64,000 nucleotides of DNA from Chryseobacterium sp. OV279 (GCF_900128945.1 NZ_FQUD01000004.1:620001-684000); one strand, 5' to 3'. Shown: positions 37,271-45,576, counted from the first letter of the stretch. Numbers and translations: made by a program. Notes: generated from the sequence alone by a model not told the origin.

Positions 37271-39235
37271 ATGGAAGAATGTTGCAGTACAAAACCAAAA
37301 AAGAAAGAACAGCATACGCATGATCATTCAGAAGGAGACGGGCATGACCACTCTCACGATACAGGAGACAAAACACCTTTCCAGATGTTTCTTCCTGCCA
37401 TCATCTCTTTCGTGCTGTTGCTGATTGGAATAGCATTAGACAATTATATAAAAACAGAATGGTTCACAGGTTGGGTACGTTTAGTCTGGTATCTGGCCGC
37501 TTATGCTCCCGTAGGTCTTCCGGTTTTAAAGGAAGCGTATGAAAGCATTATCAAAGGAGATGTATTCTCCGAATTTTTCCTGATGGGAATCGCTACAGTA
37601 GGTGCATTTGTAATAGGGGAATATCCCGAAGGTGTTGCCGTAATGCTTTTCTATTCCGTAGGAGAAGTATTTCAGGGAATGGCGGTTTCAAGAGCCAAAG
37701 GGAATATCAAAGCCTTATTGGATCAGAGACCTGATGAGGTGACGATCATTGAAGCCAGTCAGCCAAAGACCATTAAAGCCAAAGAAACCAAAATAGGAGA
37801 TATCATCCAATTGAAACCCGGAGAAAAACTGGCCCTTGACGGTGAGCTGATGACTGAATCAGCTTCATTCAATACCGCAGCGCTCACCGGTGAAAGTAAA
37901 CCGGACACTAAAACAAAAGGGGAAGCCGTATTGGCAGGGATGATCAATATGAACAGCATTGCTCTCGTAAAAGTAAATACCGCTTATGAAGACAGCAAGC
38001 TGAGTAAAATTCTGGAACTGGTTCAAAACGCTACCGCGCAGAAGGCCCCAACCGAATTGTTTATCAGAAAATTTGCAAAAGTATACACACCGATTGTTGT
38101 ATTTCTGGCCATAGGAATCTGTCTTCTGCCGTATTTCTTTGTTGATGATTATCAGTTTAGAGACTGGTTATACAGAGCATTGATCTTCCTGGTGATCTCA
38201 TGTCCTTGTGCATTGGTGATCTCCATTCCTTTAGGATATTTCGGGGGAATTGGAGCCGCGAGCAGAAACGGAATTCTGTTTAAAGGAAGTAATTTCTTAG
38301 ATAGCATTGCAGAAATTCAGAATGTGGTGATGGATAAAACCGGAACCATGACGGAAGGCGTATTCAAAGTACAGGAAGTAAACATTCAGTCTGAATTCAA
38401 TAAAGACGAAATCCTGAAACTGGTCAATGTGCTGGAAAGCAAAAGTACACACCCGGTAGCCACCGCAATCCATAACTATGCAGGTGAGATCGATCATTCT
38501 ATTCCTCTGGAAAATGTGGAAGAGATTGCAGGACATGGTCTAAAAGCTTCAGTCAATGGAAAAGAATTACTGGTTGGTAATTTTAAGCTGATGGATAAAT
38601 TCAATATCAGCTACGATACCAACCACGCCAATATTGTGTACACACTTATTGCCATAGCTTATGATAAAAAGTTTGCAGGGTACATCACCATTGCAGACAG
38701 TATAAAAAGTGATGCCAAAGAAACCGTTGACAACCTGCACAGAATGGGCGTAAAAGCCACCATGCTGAGCGGTGATAAAAGTACCGTTGTTAAATATGTA
38801 GCAGACCAACTGGGCATCGACAATGCTTTTGGAGATCTCTTACCGGAAGATAAAGTAAATAAAGTAAAAGAAATCAAAGCAAAAAATCAAACCGTAGCTT
38901 TTGTCGGCGATGGGGTGAATGATGCTCCTGTAGTGGCACTCAGCGATGTAGGAATTGCCATGGGCGGCCTCGGAAGCGATGCCACGATTGAAACGGCAGA
39001 TGTCGTTATCCAGGACGATAAACCAAGCAAAATACCAATGGCGATCAATATCGGTAAACAAACCAAAAAGATCGTTTGGCAGAATATTATTCTTGCCTTT
39101 GCGGTAAAAGCAGTGGTCTTAGTGCTCGGAGCCGGAGGTCTGGCAACGATGTGGGAAGCCGTATTCGCTGATGTAGGAGTAGCGATGCTGGCGATTTTAA
39201 ATGCGGTGAGGATTCAGAGGATGAAGTTTGGTTAG
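37271..39235 (+). CDS. Heavy-metal P1B-type ATPase
   Basis: A 654-residue metal-exporting ATPase of the inner membrane. The N-terminus has no HMA domain; instead it is Cys- and His-rich (MEECCSTKP, then HTHDHSEGDGHDHSHD), a likely metal-binding tail. Core motifs are the phosphatase TGES, the membrane CPC (311-313), the phosphorylation site D355-KTGT, the HP locus STHP and the hinge GDGVNDAP (546-553). The last helices carry WEAVFADVGVAMLAI with Asp in helix 8, which favours Zn/Cd/Pb-type transport (ZntA group) over Cu. It has a candidate operator and promoter of its own 17-50 bp upstream. Confidence 0.94.
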   Translation: MEECCSTKPKKKEQHTHDHSEGDGHDHSHDTGDKTPFQMFLPAIISFVLLLIGIALDNYIKTEWFTGWVRLVWYLAAYAPVGLPVLKEAYESIIKGDVFSEFFLMGIATVGAFVIGEYPEGVAVMLFYSVGEVFQGMAVSRAKGNIKALLDQRPDEVTIIEASQPKTIKAKETKIGDIIQLKPGEKLALDGELMTESASFNTAALTGESKPDTKTKGEAVLAGMINMNSIALVKVNTAYEDSKLSKILELVQNATAQKAPTELFIRKFAKVYTPIVVFLAIGICLLPYFFVDDYQFRDWLYRALIFLVISCPCALVISIPLGYFGGIGAASRNGILFKGSNFLDSIAEIQNVVMDKTGTMTEGVFKVQEVNIQSEFNKDEILKLVNVLESKSTHPVATAIHNYAGEIDHSIPLENVEEIAGHGLKASVNGKELLVGNFKLMDKFNISYDTNHANIVYTLIAIAYDKKFAGYITIADSIKSDAKETVDNLHRMGVKATMLSGDKSTVVKYVADQLGIDNAFGDLLPEDKVNKVKEIKAKNQTVAFVGDGVNDAPVVALSDVGIAMGGLGSDATIETADVVIQDDKPSKIPMAINIGKQTKKIVWQNIILAFAVKAVVLVLGAGGLATMWEAVFADVGVAMLAILNAVRIQRMKFG

Positions 39236-39652
39236 GTTGCAGATGGTAGGTTGCAGGTAGCAGCCGTCAAGCAATAGCTTCTAGAATAAGCGATCCATTA
39301 TTAGGATTATACAATTTTATCGGAGATAAAATCCTAGCGCCTTAAAGCATCCGTTTGTCATATTCTTCGCGTCTTTGCGATTAAGAAACACAACATCATC
39401 TATTTAAAAATAAAAACACCCAAACCTTATAGATTTCCAAAATCTATAAGGTTTTTTCATACACAAAAAAGAATCTGCAAAATCACCACTATCTGCGCGA
39501 AAAAGAATAATTACATTAAACGTTTTATTCCATAACTCAAAACCTCGGATCCCGAAACCCGTATCCGCTCACCGAAAAATAATCAATGACATTCATCATA
39601 AATAATCCATAAACCCAATTTGAGTAGTATATTTGTACAACAGAACTGATCA
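39236..39652. other. Intergenic region with decayed repeat sequence
   Basis: No supportable gene in about 415 bp. It opens with imperfect tandem copies of GGTTGCAGNTGGTA (39236-39265), continues with a stretch including CTTCGCGTCTTTGCGATTAAG, a motif type common between genes in this genus, and contains one clear hairpin (39423-39458). A TATATTTG -7-like box is at 39628-39635, 17 bp before the next start codon. Confidence 0.5.
39423..39458 (+). terminator. Strong hairpin terminator downstream of the P-type ATPase
   Basis: Perfect 13-bp stem AACCTTATAGATT / AATCTATAAGGTT (39423-39435, 39441-39453) with a TCCAA loop and T6. It lies 190 bp after the ATPase stop, an unusual distance. Confidence 0.8.
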
Positions 39653-40015
39653 TTGAGACTTTTTATATCCATATTCATCATTTTTACCATTGCACTACGT
39701 CCCGTTTTGCCATTGGTGAACTATGCCGTGAACTATGATTATATTGTAAAAAATCTATGTGAGAACAGAAATGTTCCTCAGTCAACGTGTAAAGGGAAAT
39801 GCTATGTCAGCAAAGAATTGGCGAAAACTGAAAAACAGTCCAACAATTCCCAGGTCATCAAAATATCCGTTCTGGATGTTTTTGTGTCCCACGATACCCT
39901 TTCATTTTTAGGGCAGAAAGAATCTGAGCCTGAAGATGAGGCTATACATTCTGATTATAGTATTGATCTTCATTCAGAATATTTTTCCAGAATATTCCAT
40001 CCTCCTTTAGCTTAA
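39653..40015 (+). CDS. Small Cys-containing membrane/exported protein, copy 1
   Basis: A 120-residue protein of unknown function with an N-terminal hydrophobic segment (IFIIFTIALRPVLPLV), the block AVNYDYI, Cys36, Cys46 and Cys50 (C-x9-C-KGK-C), YVSKELAKT, and a C-terminal SRIFHPPLA. It aligns from residue 1 with the protein at 42098, with the same Cys spacing, which supports the TTG start at 39653. The predicted layout is one membrane anchor with a periplasmic Cys domain. It precedes the YHS lipoprotein and SCO1 genes, so a role in metal, probably copper, handling is likely but unproven. Confidence 0.7.
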   Translation: MRLFISIFIIFTIALRPVLPLVNYAVNYDYIVKNLCENRNVPQSTCKGKCYVSKELAKTEKQSNNSQVIKISVLDVFVSHDTLSFLGQKESEPEDEAIHSDYSIDLHSEYFSRIFHPPLA

Positions 40016-40154
40016 ATTTTCAACTATTCTTTTAGTTTTTTTTCTCAAAGTGTCTTCGTTTTTTACGGACTGATGTTGTAAAAGCGATGCTGATCTTTGT
40101 GTTAAAAATTAATTTACACATTCATAATACTATCAATTTCAATTGACCATTACA

Positions 40155-40430
40155 ATGAAATCAAAAATTATTTTGACTGCACTATTGTCAGTTTCATTAT
40201 TCGCCTGTGCGCAGGAAACCCCTAAAGTAAAGCATAAAAAGAGCACTGCCTCTTCAAAATCAACGGTTAAAAAAGTAAAATTCGCCAATGCGGAAGATCC
40301 TATCTGTCACATGAAAACAGAAGATGATATGAAAGATACGGCAGTCTATAAAAATAAAACGTACGGTTTTTGCAGTAGCCTATGTAAGGACGAGTTCAAA
40401 AAAAATCCTGAGAAATATGTCCAAAAATAA
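40155..40430 (+). CDS. YHS-domain lipoprotein
   Basis: A 91-residue lipoprotein (lipobox LFAC, Cys18) with a Lys/Ser linker and a YHS domain: DPICHMKTEDDMKDTAVYKNKTYGFC then SSLCKDEFKKNPEKY. YHS domains bind heavy metals through conserved Cys and Met residues and occur in copper-handling proteins. ATG 40155 is chosen over an upstream TTG at 40143 because it gives a standard lipoprotein signal. The SCO1 gene overlaps its end by 14 bp, so the two are translationally coupled. Confidence 0.87.
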   Translation: MKSKIILTALLSVSLFACAQETPKVKHKKSTASSKSTVKKVKFANAEDPICHMKTEDDMKDTAVYKNKTYGFCSSLCKDEFKKNPEKYVQK

Positions 40431-41100
40431 TAAGGCCAAAAACGGAGCAAAGAAAAAGGTGATCATTCCGATTGCGATTTTCGCTCTGCTGTTTCTGGGA
40501 ATAGGGGTTGGAATGGGATATTTCAAGAAGAATCTGTACACCGTAATGAAGGTTCCCGATTTTGAACTCACCGACCAGAATAACAAAAAAATAACCAATA
40601 AAGATATGCTGGGAAAAGTATATCTGGTAGAGTTTTTCTTTAGCAGATGTCCTACGATTTGTCCTGTGATGAACCGGAATATGAGATTTATTGAAGATGA
40701 GGTAAACAGTCCTGAATTCGGGATTATTTCAATAAGCATAGACCCGGAAAATGATACACCCGCTGCCTTAAAAGAACATGCTAAAAGTGTCGGAGCAAAA
40801 TCTCCGGACTGGCATTTTCTTACGGGAAACAGAGATTATATCGGAAAACTGGCAGACCAGTTCAATATCTATGTAGGGGATAAGGAAGATGACAGCGAAA
40901 GTCTTAACCACAGCGGAATGATCGCTTTGGTGGATAAAGAAGGAAATATCCGTTGCAGATACAATAAAGATAAAATGCCTATCCTTTATTACTCTGGATT
41001 GAATTATGAAGATCCGGAAGGAAAAACTGCTAAACTTAATGGCAAGTATCATCCAGACCGGGAAATATTGATCGAGGATATTAAGAAATTATTGAAATAG
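40417..41100 (+). CDS. SCO1/SenC family copper chaperone
   Basis: A 227-residue membrane-anchored thioredoxin-fold protein (single helix near 15-35, KKKVIIPIAIFALLFLGIGVGMGYF). The copper site is C78-PTI-C82 and His165 (LNHSG), exactly the Sco pattern CxxxC plus distal His. Sco proteins insert copper into the CuA site of cytochrome oxidase or act in thiol redox. The partner gene upstream encodes a YHS metal-binding lipoprotein and overlaps it by 14 bp. Oxidase genes are not in the window. Confidence 0.94.
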   Translation: MSKNNKAKNGAKKKVIIPIAIFALLFLGIGVGMGYFKKNLYTVMKVPDFELTDQNNKKITNKDMLGKVYLVEFFFSRCPTICPVMNRNMRFIEDEVNSPEFGIISISIDPENDTPAALKEHAKSVGAKSPDWHFLTGNRDYIGKLADQFNIYVGDKEDDSESLNHSGMIALVDKEGNIRCRYNKDKMPILYYSGLNYEDPEGKTAKLNGKYHPDREILIEDIKKLLK

Positions 41101-41419
41101 AGTAGGGAAAGGGAGATGGAAGAATGAAGCTGGAAGTTAATGATGAGGATAATGATAATGATAATGATAATGATGGTCATTAATGTAATGATTGAAAGGC
41201 CAATGAAGTTGAGGTCGTAGAGTAGAGGAGTCTTAATGCAGAAGATAATGACAGGGATAATGATGGCTGGAAATCATGAATGCAGAGGATTAAAAAGATG
41301 AGATGAAGAAATATCAATGAAGGAGAGTCATCTTCAAACAGAAATGTCTTCGCGCTTCCATCGTCCTGCTTCCCTTCTATAAGTATAAAAATATTGTTAA
41401 ACCATAAAAACAAAACGTT
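41101..41419. other. Low-complexity intergenic region
   Basis: No supportable gene in about 320 bp. The strand is strikingly purine-rich, with A/G-run segments (for example GGGAAAGGGAGATGGAAGAATGAAG), and includes a GATAAT hexamer repeated about four times at 41148-41174. An open frame of 77 codons on the minus strand is low-complexity Leu/Ser and unlikely to be a gene. Confidence 0.6.
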
Positions 41420-42094
41420 ATGAAGATTTTGAAAATAGCAGCTTTAAGTGCCGTATTTGCCGCACAGTTTGCTTTTGCACAGTTTAAGCAGACACCGCTT
41501 CCGTACGCATACAATGCACTGGAAGGTTCAGTAGATGCACAGACGATGGAAATTCACTATTCAAAGCATGCTGCAGCCTATGTTGCTAATTTGAATAAAG
41601 CGATTGCCGGAACACCACAGGAAAAACAAACGCTTTTCCAGATTCTTTCAGGAGTTTCTAAGCTTACTCCGGCGGTAAGAAATAATGCAGGCGGACATTA
41701 CAATCACGAGCTTTTCTGGACCGTTCTTACACCCGTAAAAAATACGCAGCCTTCTGAGAAACTGGCTAAAGCGATTACGGAAACTTTCGGAAGTATGAAC
41801 GCTTTTAAAGAAAAGATCAGCAAAGCAGGTGCAGACCGTTTTGGTTCAGGATGGGCATGGCTTTCTGTGGATAAGAGCGGAAAATTATTTGTGTCTTCTA
41901 CAGGAAATCAGGATAATCCTTTGATGGATGTTGTAGAAGAAAAAGGAACACCGATCTTAGGGATTGATGTTTGGGAACACGCTTATTATCTGAAATATCA
42001 GAACAAGAGAGCAGATTATCTTACTGCCATCTGGAATGTGCTGAACTGGAAAGAGGTAAGCAGAAGATATGAAGAAGCCGTAAGCAAGAAATAA
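41420..42094 (+). CDS. Exported Fe/Mn superoxide dismutase
   Basis: A 224-residue superoxide dismutase with a Sec signal peptide (cleavage near AFAQ, residue 21), so it should act in the periplasm or outside the cell; most relatives are cytoplasmic. The predicted metal ligands are His46 (IHYSKH), His96 (GGHYNHELFW), Asp183 and His187 (DVWEHAYY). The Gln in STGNQDNPL, near residue 164, is placed as in Mn-type enzymes, which suggests Mn or cambialistic use. It sits among copper and redox genes, with a small Cys protein 3 bp downstream, suggesting one operon. Confidence 0.94.
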   Translation: MKILKIAALSAVFAAQFAFAQFKQTPLPYAYNALEGSVDAQTMEIHYSKHAAAYVANLNKAIAGTPQEKQTLFQILSGVSKLTPAVRNNAGGHYNHELFWTVLTPVKNTQPSEKLAKAITETFGSMNAFKEKISKAGADRFGSGWAWLSVDKSGKLFVSSTGNQDNPLMDVVEEKGTPILGIDVWEHAYYLKYQNKRADYLTAIWNVLNWKEVSRRYEEAVSKK

Positions 42095-42097
42095 CAG

Positions 42098-42466
42098 ATG
42101 AATTTAATTTGCAGCATATTCCTTACTCTTTATATGGTGTTCAGGCCTCTGATCCCACTGATGGAGTATGCTGTAAATTATGATTATATCTCCACCGTTC
42201 TCTGTATCAATAAAAGCAAACCGGAACTTCACTGTAATGGTAAATGCTACCTGAGCAAAGAACTCGCAAAAACAAATGATTCCGATTCTTCGCCTTTAAA
42301 CAAAACCAAAAATTCAGGACAAAAAGTTCTTGATATCTGTACCCTTCCTGAAATTACAGGAATCAATAAAGCGGAAAGTTTTCTTTCTGTACACTCCAAT
42401 TTTCTCTACGAAGCAGCCTATTCTTTTCTGTTTCTCAAACACATTTTCAAACCACCGGTTTTTTAA
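42098..42466 (+). CDS. Small Cys-containing membrane/exported protein, copy 2
   Basis: A 122-residue paralogue of the protein at 39653: the N-terminal hydrophobic segment, AVNYDYI, Cys36, Cys46 and Cys50 in the same spacing, and SKELAKT are all shared, and it ends in KHIFKPPVF. It begins 3 bp after the superoxide dismutase stop. Function unknown; conserved Cys residues facing the periplasm and the gene context make copper or redox handling plausible. Confidence 0.72.
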   Translation: MNLICSIFLTLYMVFRPLIPLMEYAVNYDYISTVLCINKSKPELHCNGKCYLSKELAKTNDSDSSPLNKTKNSGQKVLDICTLPEITGINKAESFLSVHSNFLYEAAYSFLFLKHIFKPPVF

Positions 42467-42482
42467 GTTCAATTTTAATTTT

Positions 42483-42585
42483 TAGCGACCACAAAAAAAC
42501 ATCAAGACTGCTGTCTATACAGTTTTTCAATACACTTTAAATAATTAATGTGTCAAAAAACTTTTGCGCCTTTTGTGGTTAAAAA
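42483..42585. repeat. Inverted-repeat intergenic element
   Basis: ACCACAAAA-type sequence at about 42486-42495 and its inverted copy TTTTGTGGT at 42569-42577 flank about 75 bp. The right arm includes TTTTGCGCCTTTTGTGGTT, a motif type seen between genes in related genomes. Possibly a decayed small mobile or structural repeat; no coding potential. Confidence 0.4.
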
Positions 42586-42644
42586 ATGAATGCTCACCCA
42601 TTCAAAAGCATTTCTATTTTAAAAATTCAACTTAAAAAATCAAA

Positions 42645-43472
42645 ATGAAAATTTATAAATTTTTATCATTACTCTTTATTGCCTTTAATTTATTCACTCT
42701 ATCATCATGCCGAAACAGCGATGACGATGATCCGCAGGATACTTCTACAGGAAACCTTCAGATCAAATTTGAAAACGGATTCAATAATCTTGGCGATATT
42801 GTATTAAACCAAACTGTTCAGACTTCTGCTGCCGGACAAAAACATAATTTCTCAGCTCTAAAATACGTGGTCAGCAATATCACATTGATTGATGAAGGTG
42901 GAAACGAATTCAAATACAATGAAAATAATCCGGATAAAGGAGCTTTTATCATAGACCAGGCAGATGCCGTTGCAGGAGTGGTCTATATTGACCTGAATGG
43001 AATTCCGAAAAACAATTACAAGAAAGTAAAATTCGGACTGGGGATCAGCCAGAAGGCTTACCTGCTGGGACAGAACGGTCAGGCAGAATTCTGGAATAAA
43101 GCTAAACAGAAAGGGATGTCCTGGTCATGGGCAGGCGGCTATATTTTTGTAAAACTGGAAGGGAAATACGGAATATCCTCTGCAGATACAGAATTCATGA
43201 ACCATACCGGAAATATGGGAAACATAACAGCCAATGATATGCCTGATCTTTACCGGGAAATTACGTTGAATCTTCCGACTACAGCCAGAGTAACAACCCA
43301 GGTAAGACCTTCCATCCACATTCTTGCAGATCTGAATCAGTTTCTGAGCGGCAGCAAAACACTTTCTTTAACGACAGGAAATAACATGATGATGGGTTCC
43401 GGTCCGCATCTTTTGGATGTGACGAATAACCTTACAGCAATGTTTAAAGTAGATCATGTTCATAATGATTAG
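42645..43472 (+). CDS. MbnP family copper-binding protein
   Basis: A 275-residue lipoprotein (lipobox LSSC, Cys22) resembling MbnP, the periplasmic protein whose Trp can be oxidised to kynurenine and then bind copper. The family region includes LQIKFENGFNNLGDIVL, FSALKYVVSNITL, QADAVAGVVYIDLNGIP and the conserved GMSWSWAGGYIFVKLEG, where Trp160 or Trp162 is the likely modified residue. The C-terminal HILADLNQFL and DVTNNLTAMFKVDHVHND supply His residues. The diheme enzyme gene overlaps its end by 17 bp, which fits the MbnP/MbnH partnership. There is no methanobactin gene here. Confidence 0.88.
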   Translation: MKIYKFLSLLFIAFNLFTLSSCRNSDDDDPQDTSTGNLQIKFENGFNNLGDIVLNQTVQTSAAGQKHNFSALKYVVSNITLIDEGGNEFKYNENNPDKGAFIIDQADAVAGVVYIDLNGIPKNNYKKVKFGLGISQKAYLLGQNGQAEFWNKAKQKGMSWSWAGGYIFVKLEGKYGISSADTEFMNHTGNMGNITANDMPDLYREITLNLPTTARVTTQVRPSIHILADLNQFLSGSKTLSLTTGNNMMMGSGPHLLDVTNNLTAMFKVDHVHND

Positions 43473-44511
43473 GGTTTTACTGAAGACGATACTGATAGTC
43501 ATTACATTTCTAAGTTGTTTATCCTGTTCAGATGAGGTGATGCAGCCGCTGGAAAAAGATGAAGCCTACTCATTACAGTTTCCATCGTACTTTCCGAAAA
43601 TGACTTTCGATGCATCCGGGAATCCGGTGACGAAAAATGGAGTAGAACTGGGTAGAAAATTATTTTACGAAGGCAGGCTTTCCAGAAACAATACCATATC
43701 GTGCGGCTTTTGTCACATTCAGGAAAATGCTTTTACGCACCATGGTCATAATGTAAGTCATGGTGTAGATGACAGGATTGGAATCCGTAATGCACCACCC
43801 ATTCAAAACATGGCATTTCTGAAAAGATATATGTGGGACGGCGTGATCCATAATCTGAACGAACAACCCATCATTCCAATCACAGATGCCAATGAAATGG
43901 ACAGTTCAATGCCGGAAGTGCTTTCTAAATTAAAAGCTGATCCGATGTATAAAAAACTCTTCATGGCAGCTTATGGTGACGAAAGTATAACCGGTGAAAG
44001 AGTCTTAAAAGCGCTGTCGCAGTTTATGGTCAGCATGATTTCCGCAGATTCGAAATATGACAGGGTTAAACAGGGAAAAGAAAATTTCACTTCTGAGGAA
44101 TCTCAGGGATTGGCTCTTTTTAGCCAAAAATGTGCTTCCTGCCACAGCGGAGAATTATTTACCGATGAGAGTTTCAGGAATACGGGAATGTATTACAATA
44201 ATCAGTTCAAAGATGCGGGCCGTCACCGCGTGACCCTTGATCAGAATGACTGGATGAAATTCCGTGTACCGAGTCTCAGAAATGTAGAATATACCGCACC
44301 TTATATGCATGACGGAAGATTTTACACGCTGAGCGCAGTTCTTAATTTCTATTCAGATAGTGTGGAGGATAATCCCAATCTGGATCCGCAGCTGAAACAG
44401 AACGGGCATGTCGGAATTGCGATGAATACTCAGGAAAAGCAGTTTGTCATCGCCTTTTTGAAAACCTTATCCGACAAAAACTTTATTTCTAATCCAAAAT
44501 TTGCAGAATGA
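43456..44511 (+). CDS. MbnH-like diheme cytochrome c peroxidase family protein
   Basis: A 351-residue exported diheme protein, the expected partner of MbnP. It has a type II signal (LSCLSC), two c-type heme sites CGFCH (83-87) and CASCH (226-230), the loop APPIQNMAFLKRYMWDG, and VPSLRNVEYTAPYMHDGRF near residues 274-292, typical of the MauG/cytochrome c peroxidase family. MbnH enzymes form a high-valent diheme state and oxidise a Trp of MbnP. An alternative start is ATG 43465. It overlaps the MbnP gene upstream and the next gene downstream (ATGA at 44508). Confidence 0.92.
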   Translation: MFIMIRVLLKTILIVITFLSCLSCSDEVMQPLEKDEAYSLQFPSYFPKMTFDASGNPVTKNGVELGRKLFYEGRLSRNNTISCGFCHIQENAFTHHGHNVSHGVDDRIGIRNAPPIQNMAFLKRYMWDGVIHNLNEQPIIPITDANEMDSSMPEVLSKLKADPMYKKLFMAAYGDESITGERVLKALSQFMVSMISADSKYDRVKQGKENFTSEESQGLALFSQKCASCHSGELFTDESFRNTGMYYNNQFKDAGRHRVTLDQNDWMKFRVPSLRNVEYTAPYMHDGRFYTLSAVLNFYSDSVEDNPNLDPQLKQNGHVGIAMNTQEKQFVIAFLKTLSDKNFISNPKFAE

Positions 44512-45464
44512 GCATCATGAACATGAAAAAAATAATTTTTATACTGAGCCTGACATTATCATTAGTCTGTCAGGCTAAAACAGTCAACGACAGTCTGTAT
44601 ATCGCAGATCATATGGATAAAATTGTATTTGATGACTGTGATGCGTGCGGTTGTGCGGCAGGAAACGGATCTTCCGGTTTTGAGTCTTTACTGAATCCTC
44701 AGTTTATCGGGATCAAATATTTTGCCCAGCATTATAAAGCTAAAGAAAACCTTTTTGTAAAAGATCTTACACAGGACCAGTATTTCAATACCCTGCAGGT
44801 TTGGGGGAAAATTCCATTGACACAAAAGTTGAGTGTATACGCCAGCCTGCCCTTCCATTTTCATGAGAAGAGAACAATGCAGGGCGATATCAAGATTAAT
44901 GGTATCGGAGATCTGAACCTGATGGGAATCTACCGGATCATCAGTTCTAAGGATAACTTCCATCAGCTCAACGGTGGTCTGGGAGTGAAAATTCCTTTGG
45001 GAAAATTTGATGAAAAAGGTGCTTCCGGCGTCAACCCAAGTTTTCAATTGGGAACCGGAAGCTGGGATTATCAGGCCGCTTTGAACTATAAGTTTCAAAA
45101 GAATAAACTGGCTGTGCTGGTCAATACAGATTATACGGTAAAAACTGAAAACAAAAAGAATTACCGTTTCGGAAACCAGTGGAATTACGCCGCAACAGGT
45201 TTTTATCAACTTGCAGGAAATGAAAAAACTATTTTCTCTGCCAAAGCCGGACTTCAGGGCGAAGTCTATGATAAAAACAAACAGTTTGATGAAGTATTGC
45301 CCAAAACAGCCGGAAGCGCTTTATATGGAAAACTCGGTTTTGAGGCTTCCTATAAAAAGTTCAGTCTGGGTGGGGAAGTTATGCTGCCAGCTTATTCCAA
45401 TCTGGCAAGCGGTGACATTGAAGCAAAATCAAGGTTCAGTGTTTTTATCAATTTTGGAATTTAA
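44508..45464 (+). CDS. Outer-membrane barrel-like protein with C-x2-C-x-C motif, MbnP/MbnH operon
   Basis: A 318-residue exported protein. A signal segment (MKKIIFILSLTLSLVCQA; the actual start may be ATG 44523) is followed by FDDCDACGCAAGNGSSGFESLLNPQFIGIKY, with Cys44, Cys47 and Cys49, and then alternating strands that end KSRFSVFINFGI, typical of an outer-membrane beta-barrel. The C-x2-C-x-C group just after the signal peptide suggests metal binding at the periplasmic side. Its start overlaps the stop of the diheme enzyme (ATGA), so it belongs to the same operon. Family not firmly assigned. Confidence 0.78.
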   Translation: MSIMNMKKIIFILSLTLSLVCQAKTVNDSLYIADHMDKIVFDDCDACGCAAGNGSSGFESLLNPQFIGIKYFAQHYKAKENLFVKDLTQDQYFNTLQVWGKIPLTQKLSVYASLPFHFHEKRTMQGDIKINGIGDLNLMGIYRIISSKDNFHQLNGGLGVKIPLGKFDEKGASGVNPSFQLGTGSWDYQAALNYKFQKNKLAVLVNTDYTVKTENKKNYRFGNQWNYAATGFYQLAGNEKTIFSAKAGLQGEVYDKNKQFDEVLPKTAGSALYGKLGFEASYKKFSLGGEVMLPAYSNLASGDIEAKSRFSVFINFGI

Positions 45465-45576
45465 TCTTATGATAATCGGAATCTTGGTGGCTAAGAACCT
45501 TGAAGCCGCCATGTTATTGCATGTATTATAATTCTAAAACCCCGGTGGATGAGGATCTCGAAGCCACCGGGGTTTA
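45464..45576. repeat. Two related REP-like hairpins
   Basis: Imperfect hairpin GGTGGCT...AGCCGCC (about 45486-45510) and strong hairpin AAACCCCGGTGG...CCACCGGGGTTT (45537-45548 and 45564-45575). Their loop regions are also similar (AAGAACCTTGAAGCC versus GAGGATCTCGAAGCC), so the two look like divergent copies of one palindromic element. The second stem also can end transcription of the MbnP operon, although it has only a T3 tail. The element resembles the extragenic GGTGGCTGAG...GAAGCCACC palindromes known from many bacteria. Confidence 0.65.

Noticed and set aside
39236..39300. Tandem GGTTGCAG repeats as a coding or CRISPR-like repeat
   Set aside because: Only two to three imperfect copies, no spacers and no open frame.
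41180..41413. A 77-codon minus-strand frame in the purine-rich gap
   Set aside because: Low-complexity Leu/Ser sequence produced by the skewed composition, no start signals or homology-like features.
45211..45531. A 106-codon plus-strand frame overlapping the barrel-protein gene and its terminator region
   Set aside because: It is out of frame within a well-supported gene and ends in the hairpin region.
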